Shown: positions 32,783 through 40,816 of the stretch, one piece after another | How positions within the stretch are numbered: position 1 is the first letter of the stretch | How the letters are laid out: each line of letters starts with the position of its first letter | Assembly (NCBI GenBank): GCA_026692845.1 | Contig: JAPLNM010000046.1 | Span: forward strand, 1 to 44,794 | DNA length: 44,794 bases | Source: Planctomycetota bacterium | GTDB lineage: Bacteria > Planctomycetota > Planctomycetia > Pirellulales > Pirellulaceae | Reading direction: 5' to 3' | Program-made: the position numbers and the translations under genes | The notes under the pieces: model-generated | What the model was told of the DNA's origin: nothing | Database searches by the model: none | The model's input: the letters and a program-made list of their open reading frames with translations, nothing else

Positions 32783-33582
32783 GTTCGATCCTTCTGAAGA
32801 TCGTCGAAAAAAAACGCCAAGAGGTCGAGCAGGCCAAGTTGCTTCGTCCCCTGCGTGAGCTTCAAACCGATGCGACCGAGGCTCCGGCTCCAAGAAACCT
32901 CCTCAAAGCCGTGCAGGGATATCCGCAGATACGGCTGATCGCCGAGGTGAAAAAAGCCAGTCCTTCCAAAGGTGTCATCCGCCAGGATTTCGATCCCGTC
33001 GCCATCGCGAAAGCTTACGAATCGGCCGGCGCGGCGGCTCTGAGCGTGCTGACCGATGAGCATTTCTTCCAAGGCCACTTAGAATACCTTCGTGAAATTC
33101 GCAAACAGGTGTCCTTGCCAATCCTCCGCAAGGACTTCATCATCGATGAATACCAAATCTGGGAAGCTCGCGCTGCGGGAGCCGATGCGGTCCTTCTGAT
33201 CGCCGAATGCCTCACGGAAAACAAACTCAAGGATCTCCTGAGGCTCACGCACGAACTCGACATGACCGCGCTGGTGGAATTCCATGCCGCCGAACGACTA
33301 CCGGCGGTTCTCGATGCACAGCCCCTACTGATCGGTGTCAACAACCGCGATCTAAACACCTTCGAGGTCGATCTCGGCCATGTCGTTCGCCTCCGCTCGA
33401 AAATCCCCAAGGAGCTCGCCGTCGTCGGCGAAAGCGGCATCGCAACACGAAACGATGCGATGTACCTGCAAGAAAATCAAATCGATGCAATGCTCGTAGG
33501 CGAATCCCTGATGCGCAGCAAAGACGTCGCTTCTGCGGTTCGAAATTTACTGGGCAAAAGCCTCGATAATCTCAGCTCGTAA
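32779..33582 (+). CDS. trpC: Indole-3-glycerol phosphate synthase
   Basis: 267 residues. Family signatures in order: SSILLKIVEKKRQEVEQAK, RLIAEVKKASPSKGVIRQDFDPVAIAKAYESAGAAALSVLTDEHFFQG, PILRKDFIIDEYQIWEARAAGADAVLLIAECL, LPAVLDAQPLLIGVNNRDLNTFEVDL and VVGESGIATRNDAMYLQENQIDAMLVGESLMR. The catalytic Lys of EVKKASPSKG and the Lys of LRKDF are present, as is the Glu of VEFHA. A TIM-barrel enzyme of tryptophan synthesis that closes the indole ring of CdRP. Other trp genes are not in the window, as is common for a scattered pathway. Its stop codon TAA falls at the edge of an eight-base tandem repeat. Confidence 0.97.
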   Translation: MSSILLKIVEKKRQEVEQAKLLRPLRELQTDATEAPAPRNLLKAVQGYPQIRLIAEVKKASPSKGVIRQDFDPVAIAKAYESAGAAALSVLTDEHFFQGHLEYLREIRKQVSLPILRKDFIIDEYQIWEARAAGADAVLLIAECLTENKLKDLLRLTHELDMTALVEFHAAERLPAVLDAQPLLIGVNNRDLNTFEVDLGHVVRLRSKIPKELAVVGESGIATRNDAMYLQENQIDAMLVGESLMRSKDVASAVRNLLGKSLDNLSS

Positions 33583-33621
33583 TCAACTAATCAACTAATC
33601 AACTAATCGACTAATCGACTA
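33582..33621. repeat. Five tandem 8-base repeats between trpC and the PP2C gene
   Basis: ATCAACTA three times (33582-33605) then ATCGACTA twice (33606-33621). The trpC stop (33580-33582) touches its left end and the stop of the convergent PP2C gene (33611-33613) lies within it. Each unit carries TA-rich stop-like triplets in several frames. Confidence 0.9.
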
Positions 33622-34885
33622 ACTCGACGATGATCGCCGTGGTATTGTCCCGACCCGATTCGGAAATTGCCGTGCTGACAAGCCGCTCTGCGGCAGGAAT
33701 CTGATCGTCTTGGGCCTGCGTATCGGAAACCAAATCGCGAATCGCATGATCCCATAACCCTTCGATCACCCCGTCGGTGCATAACAACAATCGCTCTCCG
33801 GGGCTCAAGATGAATGATCCGATCTGCGGTTCGACAAACTGATGGCCGGCACCTAAGGCCTGAGACAGAACATTTTTCCTGGGATGAAACCGAGCCTGGC
33901 GCTCATTGATCTGCCCCGTTCGTCGCAACCATCCAACAAACGTATGGTCCTCGGAGATCTGCGTCATTTTTAACGGATAAGTGCTCTCCCCCTCGGCTCG
34001 AACCAATCGATACAAACGCGTATCACCAATATGAGCATACATGGCCAATCGTCCATGAATCCACACGACCGTAAACGTTGAACCCATGTTGCGACAGTGC
34101 ACGTCAAAACCAATGCGATCCAACTCTCTGTGTATCGACAGAAAAAGCTCTTTTAAGATCTGAGGATAAGTCTCTGCCAAAATCCCCTTGCTCAAGGCTT
34201 GTGCTTTGGGCAGCATCCGTGTCAGCTCATCGGTGGCGATCTTGCCTGCAAGCTCTCCGGAGCGTTCACCACCCATCCCGTCGGCAACGGCAAAAACCGT
34301 ATCTCCATCGGCTGTCGAAGCGCAACCTACTTTGCCAAGGTACCGTACGCCGTGTCGATTGGAGATCACCCCAAGAAAACGGTCTTCGTTGTTGCTTCGA
34401 AACGTTCCCGGATGAGAATAAGCACTCCACCGGATCTTCACGCCACTTTCCATCGCCAATTTGGTCGATTGCTGATCGGCCGCGTTGGTCTCGAGTTCCT
34501 GCGGCACTTTGTCGTCGAGGATCGTCGAAAACTCGAAATCGATGATGCAAAAACGGCCATCGGACGATCGATAGGTTATGTTGCGAAGGAAGGCATCGTC
34601 GTGTCGCACTCCAAAGACCTCAAGCTCGGCAAAGCGCTCCTTGATCCGAGCCTCGTTCATGTGCTCGACCCTAGCACCGCAATTGCTCGTGATGATTTCG
34701 AGCGTTTGGGGATCCGATCCGAGCAGCCGAGGAACAAAAGAACATCCCCGGCCTTCGAGGTGCTTTAAAACCCGGCACTCGTTCTCGAAACGTTCTTGCG
34801 CCTTGGGACCGAGAAACTGTTTATGCACACGTCCGTCATACCCAATTCGCACCACGGCGCGCTGGGTATTCTTGGCTTCTAACAT
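33611..34885 (-). CDS. Kinase-like domain fused to PP2C-type protein phosphatase
   Basis: 424 residues from ATG at 34885. Residues 1-130 look like a compact protein-kinase-like (RIO/LPS-kinase-like) domain: KQFLG with Lys22, ENECRVLKHLE as a helix C, then HDDAFLRNI (Asp97 and Asn102 in the HxDxxxxN spacing) and IIDFEFS (DFG-type metal motif as DFE, 116-118). The glycine-rich loop is poor, so activity is uncertain. Residues about 145-424 are a full PP2C/PPM phosphatase: RSNNEDRF (Asp168), FAVADGMGGERSGELA (Asp202), GSTFTVVWI, HIGDTRLYRL, LLLCTDGVIEGL and ESGRDNTTAIIVEL. It dephosphorylates Ser/Thr residues in the cytosol, metal-dependent. Last gene of the ABC/GldG/DUF4340 run, 33 bases after DUF4340. 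Substrate unknown. Confidence 0.85.
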   Translation of the reverse strand: MLEAKNTQRAVVRIGYDGRVHKQFLGPKAQERFENECRVLKHLEGRGCSFVPRLLGSDPQTLEIITSNCGARVEHMNEARIKERFAELEVFGVRHDDAFLRNITYRSSDGRFCIIDFEFSTILDDKVPQELETNAADQQSTKLAMESGVKIRWSAYSHPGTFRSNNEDRFLGVISNRHGVRYLGKVGCASTADGDTVFAVADGMGGERSGELAGKIATDELTRMLPKAQALSKGILAETYPQILKELFLSIHRELDRIGFDVHCRNMGSTFTVVWIHGRLAMYAHIGDTRLYRLVRAEGESTYPLKMTQISEDHTFVGWLRRTGQINERQARFHPRKNVLSQALGAGHQFVEPQIGSFILSPGERLLLCTDGVIEGLWDHAIRDLVSDTQAQDDQIPAAERLVSTAISESGRDNTTAIIVELVD

Positions 34886-34918
34886 GAAGTTTGCTTCGAG
34901 GGTCAGGGAAAGGATGGC

Positions 34919-36829
34919 CTACTGCTGAGGCAACCCTGGAATGTTAAGCCCTTGGAAGCCTCCTGGCAAACCCCCTGGCAATCCAGCCGGTCCACCACTA
35001 GGCAATCCCACACCCTTCTTGGCGACCAGGTCGACTAGTTCAATCTTCAACCGCTGGAACTCGGTATCGCTGACGATGTAGTACCAATCGGCAAACCGCG
35101 CGTTGAGTTCCGCAACGCGTTTTTTGGCCGCCTCGTATCGGTCCTTACGCAAATCGATCTTCCTTTGGTTTTCCTTGTTGATGCGCTCTTTTTCCGCCTC
35201 AAGCCGTTCTGCCCACTCCTGGTCGGTCAACTCCTTGGCAGCTTCCTGTGCTGGTGGATCTGCTGCGGGCACTTCGCCGAGCGGTGCCGTTGTGAGTGCC
35301 GGTGTTGGATCCTGCAACGAAACGAATTTGATCGCCGAACCGTTCCTAGGCGCCGAAGCTTTATTCTCAGGGTTGCCAGGCTCAGTCGGTGCAGCAGGCT
35401 CAGTCGGTGCAGTAGGCTCAGTCGGTGCAGCAGGCTCAGTCGGTGCAGCAGGCTCAGTCGGTGCAGCAGGCTCAGTCGGTGCAGCAGGCTCAGTCGGTGC
35501 AGCAGGCTCAGTCGGCTCGGTTGCTTCAGGGATCGGAACTTGGACGGGGGGCTTGGGGGCCAAGGCTGCCTTTTTCGCTGCCTCAAGTGCCTTGAGCTCT
35601 TCGACGCTCTGGGGAACACGATCGAGTTCGGGTTGTGGGAACTTTGCCTCGTCGATCCGAGTCGTGACCATCAAGAATCGGTTGAGCGAAACTTTCTTTT
35701 GGCCCTCTTCGGTCGAATCTTCGGCCTCCGTAGGTTCGAAGCTAGCGCCTGCCCCTTTCCCGAATCGTAACAGGTACTGAACGCCGTCCTTGAGAGTGAC
35801 CTGAAGATCGCCATTCATGGAGAAAATTTCGTAGCCGTTGCCTGACGTACCTTTTTGAGCAAAGAAACCGCGACGTTGCAAAGCCAGTTTGGTTTCGTCG
35901 CCGAGTTGCTCGACTTTAAGATCCGCTGCAACGCCCGTTGGCTTTCGGGAAACATTGACAATACGAAGATTGTCCAAAGCGCTTTTCATTTCGTTGAGCT
36001 TCGTGGAATTGAGTTCCTCGCTCATCTCGAGAAGCTTCGGAGTTGGCTTGCCATCTTGGTAGACGGTCATCGACGTTGGATTCCACTTCGCATCGCGGAC
36101 GCTGTAAGTGATATCGGCATCGTAGTTCGGGGCGAATTCGAGGGTGTTTTGATTCGTCGGCCGGAGCGAATAATTTCGAATTCCCAAGACTTCGATGTCG
36201 TTTGCACTTAGCTTGAGCAGGTCCGATTCGATCCACTGCTTAAAGTCGGTGCTCAGCGGGGCGGTATTGACCTCGGCGACATAGATCACGTCCTCGGAGG
36301 GGATACGAACGAACCGCTTTTTGGGATCTTGTGCATCCTCTTTACCGATGATGAGGTCGACGAGCGAATCCCCTTTGGTGTTGCGGAATTGGACGAGCAT
36401 CCCGACCCCTTCGCCCCCTTCGGCTTCCTTTTTCTTATCGGGTTCGCCAACACCATAAAGTTTTTGATCATCCCGCTTTTCGCTTGCGACATTGAGCACC
36501 TTGAGGCCGACGAAAAGATTCGCTGCCTCGCTCATTTGCTTGTTGGCATCGGCTGGATAACTTTCGTTGGATGGGATGGTCCAAACGCCGTTGCGGTTGT
36601 CCTTGGCGACCTCGAACTCTTGGTACTGCTCCGAGTCGGTATCGTACTTGAGGATCTTCAGCGAGGCGGCTTGGAGTGGATCGGTGAACTTCTCAAAGAG
36701 GACTTGGTTGACCCGCGCCGTGGCGTTGGATTCCGACGTGGTGAAATTACGAGTCGTCGTGGACCAAGCTAGCAAGGCCGTCAGTGCAGCTGCTGCCGCG
36801 AAGATCCCAGTTTTTGCCGATTCAGACAC
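34919..36829 (-). CDS. DUF4340 domain protein with PTEPAA repeat
   Basis: 636 residues. GTG at 36829 is the first codon after an in-frame TGA and is preceded by GGAGAG seven bases away (36837-36842). One N-terminal hydrophobic helix (GIFAAAAALTALLAWSTTT, about 8-26) anchors the protein, followed by the periplasmic beta-rich DUF4340 region (NGVWTIPSNESYPADAN, LVDLIIGKEDAQDPKKRFVR, WIESDLLKLSANDIEVLGIRNY). Residues about 438-484 are a seven-fold PTEPAA repeat, a rigid Pro-rich spacer, then a charged coiled coil and a Gly/Pro-rich tail (GGLPGGFQGLNIPGLPQQ). DUF4340 proteins commonly sit next to GldG-type ABC genes, as here. Their role is unknown, likely in the envelope. Confidence 0.92.
   Translation of the reverse strand: MSESAKTGIFAAAAALTALLAWSTTTRNFTTSESNATARVNQVLFEKFTDPLQAASLKILKYDTDSEQYQEFEVAKDNRNGVWTIPSNESYPADANKQMSEAANLFVGLKVLNVASEKRDDQKLYGVGEPDKKKEAEGGEGVGMLVQFRNTKGDSLVDLIIGKEDAQDPKKRFVRIPSEDVIYVAEVNTAPLSTDFKQWIESDLLKLSANDIEVLGIRNYSLRPTNQNTLEFAPNYDADITYSVRDAKWNPTSMTVYQDGKPTPKLLEMSEELNSTKLNEMKSALDNLRIVNVSRKPTGVAADLKVEQLGDETKLALQRRGFFAQKGTSGNGYEIFSMNGDLQVTLKDGVQYLLRFGKGAGASFEPTEAEDSTEEGQKKVSLNRFLMVTTRIDEAKFPQPELDRVPQSVEELKALEAAKKAALAPKPPVQVPIPEATEPTEPAAPTEPAAPTEPAAPTEPAAPTEPAAPTEPTAPTEPAAPTEPGNPENKASAPRNGSAIKFVSLQDPTPALTTAPLGEVPAADPPAQEAAKELTDQEWAERLEAEKERINKENQRKIDLRKDRYEAAKKRVAELNARFADWYYIVSDTEFQRLKIELVDLVAKKGVGLPSGGPAGLPGGLPGGFQGLNIPGLPQQ
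35379..35515 (-). repeat. 18-base tandem repeat encoding PTEPAA units
   Basis: Seven 18-base units, 35379-35396 through 35487-35504, plus a partial eighth. Units are nearly identical; one has TA for CA (35397-35414), giving PTEPTA. The reading frame is kept, so unit gain or loss would change only spacer length. The high identity points to recent expansion. Confidence 0.95.
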
Positions 36830-36836
36830 TGCTCAG

Positions 36837-36842
36837 CTCTCC
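36837..36842 (-). promoter_or_regulatory. Ribosome-binding site for the GTG start at 36829
   Basis: GGAGAG lies seven bases upstream of the GTG start; an in-frame TGA between them rules out an earlier start. Confidence 0.75.
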
Positions 36843-36894
36843 GTAGATGGATTCGATCGATTGGTTCAGTTTGCGTTTTCGTCGGCCCAAAAGG

Positions 36895-39762
36895 CTAACG
36901 TAAACGGGTTTTCGAAATACCTTCGCGCTCCCTTAGGCGTCGCGAAACCCAGACGACGACTCCAACGATCAGCGGTGGAATCGCTGGTAGGAACACCGCC
37001 AAGGTCTTGTAGTCGTTTTGCGTTTTACGGATGGCATCATCGGTATTGCGACGTGCCTCTCGGATGTTGCGATCGCGTTCCCGGCGCAGTTTCTCATCCT
37101 CGACTTCGAGCTTACGAGCCAACTGGGCTTCCTTCATCTGGTACTCGGTGATTCGTTGGATGAGCTCTTGTTGCTTTGAAACATCGATGGCACCCTCGGA
37201 CTGCAACTTATCGACCGCCTCTTTGAATTGACGCTTAGCCTTGGTGCTGGCGTCTTCGAGTTCGGCCTTTTTGGTGTTGTAGCCTTCGTTAGCTGCTCGT
37301 TGTAGTTCGGCTTCGTCACGTTTTTGCTCATCGGCGCGGGCTTCGACCAACTTCAATGTGCTGTAGGTAGGGATATGGCGTCGGATCGCAGGATACTTGT
37401 TTTCGCCGCACAAAATATCGATCACATTCAGAACGAAAGTGATGTTTTGGAATTGGAATTCGACGGCTTCGAGTTGCGAGGGGTTTTTGCGGATATCGAC
37501 GAATACGCCTGACATACAATCAAGATCCGACACATAGACGACCTTGAGCGCTTTGGCAGCCGTCGCGTTCGGAGCACCTTCGATCGCCGCGGGCAGTTTC
37601 GATTCGATCAATGCGGCTATGGTTTGAACCCCTAGCGTTTTGCCTCTTCGGTTGCGGATCTCGGTGCTTCGATCGAGCGTGGTTCGTTGCATGTTTCGAA
37701 GCTCACTGATCGGCATGGTTCCAGCGACATCCCCGGTCGAGACCAACGGAGTGAATTCATTCTTGGTTCCATTTTTGGGTTTGATGGTTCCTGCAAAAAG
37801 GAACATCAACTCCTTGAGGCCCTTGGTGATTTCGTTTTCCTGATTGAATGCATCCTTGCCTCCAGGAGCTTCCTGACGGACGAAGATCCACAGATCGTTC
37901 GACTGCTGCATCGATTCGAGGATTGGATAAGGGTTGTACTGTTGCCAAGCAAGATCTGGAGCCACAAATCCCATGGGGCTAGGCTGGCCAGGTACATCGA
38001 TTTCCAAAAGATCCCAGAGCGATTGAATCGCTCCTTTGGGGGGTGGAGCTCCGCCCCCACCGAACATTCCTCCACCGGCCGCAGGCCGTGGATCCCCCGT
38101 GCCTGGTATCGACGGATTGATCGCCGATTGGGGGTCTTCGAAAATCGCGGTTGGCAATCCCGCCCTGACGGCCGCGATGAAGTTGTTTAGCTCTTCGGGT
38201 GCCAAGGAGGAGGGCTGAACGGCCAAGATCGCATCGAGCCGTTCGACATCGATCGGCGAGGCCGGATTGACGTCGATGAGTTCGAACTCCTTGCCGAGCT
38301 CTTCGACAATCGGCTCTTGGGGGGTCTGTTGGAACGATCGCATGTCGACCCCACCCATCATCTTGGCTTCGGTCTTGAGGATCCCAAGTTTCTTTCGGGC
38401 GGGTTTAGCCACCGTGGTCAAGGATCTTGCCAGCTCGTACTCGACGGGAATCCCTGGCTCAAAAAAGGGAATAACGATCTTTTGAAGCCCGCTTCGGAAC
38501 GCAGCTCCAAGCATGATCGGTTGGTCGGCAATCGCGCCGCGTTCGCGAACACGTACGATCTGAGGAGTGATCCCGTACTGCTGTTCGGCTTGTTTCTCCT
38601 CTTCGCTCGAAGGCGAGATCGAATCATAGATGCGAACTTGCATCGGTACCCCGGCACCCTTGGCCGTCGACTCGAACTCTTTGAGCAAACTGATCAACTC
38701 GTACTTGGTCTTTGCGTAAGCCTCTGGAACATCTGAAGAAATGTAGGCGTCGACGACCACGTCTCGGTCCTTGCCCATCCCGCGGATCAAACCGGTCGTG
38801 ACGTCCGAGAGCGAACTGACCTTCAGTTCGGTCGCATCGTAACGCTTGTCTTTGTTCATGAAAAACACGCTAGCACCCAGGACGATCGCCGCTAAGCAAA
38901 TGGCACGAAGGATGTAATGCGCTAGCTTTTCATTCCCGTTTTTGCCACTGCTCCAGTGCCGTTTGCCGATCAGGATCATGCATAGGTAGAGCCCTAGAAC
39001 CGTCAGCAGTAGGTAGTAGCCAACGCCCGAGAGGCTGATCACACCGCGTCCAAAATCATCGAACCGTTCGGACAGGCTGAATGCTTTGATTTCGCGGGAG
39101 TATTCTCTCCCGAAGACCGCATCGGCACTTGCGGCGAAAGCCAAAGGAGCATTAAACAGCGCCCCGAGAATGAATCCTACCGTCAAATTATTCGTAAGGA
39201 ACGAAGCGACCATCCCGATGGCGATCATCGCCAATCCGATCAACCAATACCCTAGATAGTTGCAGAAAAACAGCCCTGTGTCGACTTCGCCGAGAGTCAG
39301 TGCTGCAAGAACGACAAAGGTTGAAAGTTGCGAGAACAGAAGCGACACGGAGTAAATGGCCGCAGCGGCTGAGTACTTGCCGATGACAATATCAAAGTCG
39401 GTCGCAGGGAGCGTCAAAAGAAGCTCGTCGGTCCCTTGTCGGCGCTCGTCGGCCCAGATGCTCATCGTAATGGCCGGGATGAAAAAGAGCATGATGTAGG
39501 TAAACCACTTGTTGAGCTGGCTTAGGGTCCCTAAATTCGAGTTGAAAAACTCGTAGGGCCAAAAAGCAGCCATGCTCGTCAGCAGCACAAAGAGGCACAA
39601 AAAGACGTAACCGGTCGGGTTGGCGAAGTACCCGTAAAAATTGCGCTTTAGGACCGCGTAGGCCACGGGCCTTTGACGAGCCATGAGCAAGATGATTCCG
39701 AGCAAGACACCCAAGGAGATGATGTCGAGCAAGAGCAATCGAAGCAGAGCACTTGCAATCAC
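36895..39762 (-). CDS. Fused ABC-2 permease and GldG-like protein
   Basis: 955 residues from GTG at 39762, which has AAGAAGGA upstream (39772-39779) with a nine-base spacer; a start at 39858 (TTG) has none. The N-terminal third is an ABC-2 permease (GldF-like) with about six or seven membrane helices: YFANPTGYVFLCLFVLLTSMAAFWP, FTYIMLFFIPAITMSIWADERRQGTDELLLTLP. A helix near residue 295 (CLAAIVLGASVFFMN) leads to the GldG-like periplasmic region, about 310-800, with the typical IPVEYELARSLTTVAKPARKKLGIL and LAVQPSSLAPEELNNFIAAVRAGLPTAIFEDPQ. A long charged coiled coil (about 800-920) and a final helix end the protein. With the upstream ATPase it should form an exporter of unknown cargo. Confidence 0.94.
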   Translation of the reverse strand: MIASALLRLLLLDIISLGVLLGIILLMARQRPVAYAVLKRNFYGYFANPTGYVFLCLFVLLTSMAAFWPYEFFNSNLGTLSQLNKWFTYIMLFFIPAITMSIWADERRQGTDELLLTLPATDFDIVIGKYSAAAAIYSVSLLFSQLSTFVVLAALTLGEVDTGLFFCNYLGYWLIGLAMIAIGMVASFLTNNLTVGFILGALFNAPLAFAASADAVFGREYSREIKAFSLSERFDDFGRGVISLSGVGYYLLLTVLGLYLCMILIGKRHWSSGKNGNEKLAHYILRAICLAAIVLGASVFFMNKDKRYDATELKVSSLSDVTTGLIRGMGKDRDVVVDAYISSDVPEAYAKTKYELISLLKEFESTAKGAGVPMQVRIYDSISPSSEEEKQAEQQYGITPQIVRVRERGAIADQPIMLGAAFRSGLQKIVIPFFEPGIPVEYELARSLTTVAKPARKKLGILKTEAKMMGGVDMRSFQQTPQEPIVEELGKEFELIDVNPASPIDVERLDAILAVQPSSLAPEELNNFIAAVRAGLPTAIFEDPQSAINPSIPGTGDPRPAAGGGMFGGGGAPPPKGAIQSLWDLLEIDVPGQPSPMGFVAPDLAWQQYNPYPILESMQQSNDLWIFVRQEAPGGKDAFNQENEITKGLKELMFLFAGTIKPKNGTKNEFTPLVSTGDVAGTMPISELRNMQRTTLDRSTEIRNRRGKTLGVQTIAALIESKLPAAIEGAPNATAAKALKVVYVSDLDCMSGVFVDIRKNPSQLEAVEFQFQNITFVLNVIDILCGENKYPAIRRHIPTYSTLKLVEARADEQKRDEAELQRAANEGYNTKKAELEDASTKAKRQFKEAVDKLQSEGAIDVSKQQELIQRITEYQMKEAQLARKLEVEDEKLRRERDRNIREARRNTDDAIRKTQNDYKTLAVFLPAIPPLIVGVVVWVSRRLREREGISKTRLR

Positions 39763-39771
39763 TTTCGAATA

Positions 39772-39779
39772 TCCTTCTT
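39772..39779 (-). promoter_or_regulatory. Ribosome-binding site fixing the GTG start at 39762
   Basis: AAGAAGGA ends nine bases before GTG at 39762, giving the fused permease/GldG a hydrophobic helix (ALLRLLLLDIISLGVLLGII) at its N-terminus, sensible for a membrane protein. Confidence 0.7.
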
Positions 39780-39881
39780 CAAACCGAAATGGAACTTTGG
39801 ACTGAAACAAAAAAACTCCGAAGACCTCTTCTCGAGGCGCTCCGTTTGCAGAACGCAAGGAAGCGTTCTAAAGGAAACACA

Positions 39882-40625
39882 TCAGGCCGCTGCGCCAGTG
39901 AGCTTGTGGAACGCGTCGGTCAAGTCCCCACGCACTTTCTTGAGGTCCTCGACCGAACCTTCGAATACCTTGCGGCCTTCGTTGATCATGATCACGCGAC
40001 TTGCCATCGCTTCGACCTCCTGGAGAATGTGTGTCGAGAGCAAAATGGTCTTGGTCTCACCAAGTTTTCGCATCGTGTTTCTGACCTCGCGAATCTGATT
40101 CGGGTCGAGACCTGCAGTCGGCTCGTCCAAAATCAATACGTCGGGCTCATGCAGCAGTGCCTGTGCCATCCCCACACGCTGGCGAAAACCCTTGGATAAC
40201 TTGCTGATAGCCTTGTGCAATACGGACTTCAAATCGCACATTTCGACCACCGCCTCGATCCTGGAGGCTTTGTAACCTTTTTCCATGCCTCGGGCGTCGC
40301 CGAAGAAACTCAGCAAGCCATGAGGGGTCATGTCCGGATAGAGCGGGCCGTTTTCAGGAAGGTAGCCCAAGTGCTTCGAGCCGGCGATCCGGTCCGCAAA
40401 CATATCGTGACCGGCGATCTTCGCTGAGCCTTCGCTGGGCGAAAGGTATCCGGTGAGCATCTTCATGGTGGTGCTTTTACCCGCGCCGTTGGGGCCCAGA
40501 AATGCGACCAACTCCCCGCGATTGACCTTGAAGGAAATCTCTCGCGCGGCTGCAAAAGGCCCGTAAAACTTCGATAAACCTATCGCTTCGATCATCGGCT
40601 GTGTGTTCGCAGCTTTGTCACCCAT
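39882..40625 (-). CDS. ABC transporter ATP-binding protein (GldA-like)
   Basis: 247 residues; ATG at 40625 follows AAGAAGAG with a nine-base spacer (40635-40642). All ABC motifs are in place: Walker A FLGPNGAGKSTTMKMLTG, Q-loop region GYLPENGPLYPDMTPHGLLSFFG, signature LSKGFRQRVGMAQALL, Walker B VLILDEPTAGLD and the switch ILLSTHILQEVEAMA. The subfamily is the GldA/YhaQ-like ATPase that drives ABC-2 permeases. It is 119 bases upstream of its permease partner on the same strand, with nothing recognisable between. Cytosolic face of the inner membrane. Cargo unknown. Confidence 0.97.
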   Translation of the reverse strand: MGDKAANTQPMIEAIGLSKFYGPFAAAREISFKVNRGELVAFLGPNGAGKSTTMKMLTGYLSPSEGSAKIAGHDMFADRIAGSKHLGYLPENGPLYPDMTPHGLLSFFGDARGMEKGYKASRIEAVVEMCDLKSVLHKAISKLSKGFRQRVGMAQALLHEPDVLILDEPTAGLDPNQIREVRNTMRKLGETKTILLSTHILQEVEAMASRVIMINEGRKVFEGSVEDLKKVRGDLTDAFHKLTGAAA

Positions 40626-40816
40626 CGTCCGTTACTCTTCTTGGTAAGTTGCTGATAGTAAGTGGCAGTTAAGGTAAACCTCACCCTGAGATTCTCGGAG
40701 GTCCTGAACCCAACTCGGATCACCGACCGCAAACAAAGTATAACGAAATCCCAGGTTACGTCAGTACGGGTCGCTTTGAGTTTCGGTTCGTGGATTGCCG
40801 TCAAAGCCAACGAAAA

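Noticed and set aside
33582-33621. Short repeat array as CRISPR or attachment site
   Set aside because: Eight-base units with no spacers and no integrase nearby.
35379-35515. CRISPR-like array
   Set aside because: Units are directly abutting 18-mers without spacers and lie in frame inside a gene.
35103-35780. Plus-strand frame with GSVGAA repeats
   Set aside because: Mirror image of the PTEPAA coding repeat in the DUF4340 gene.
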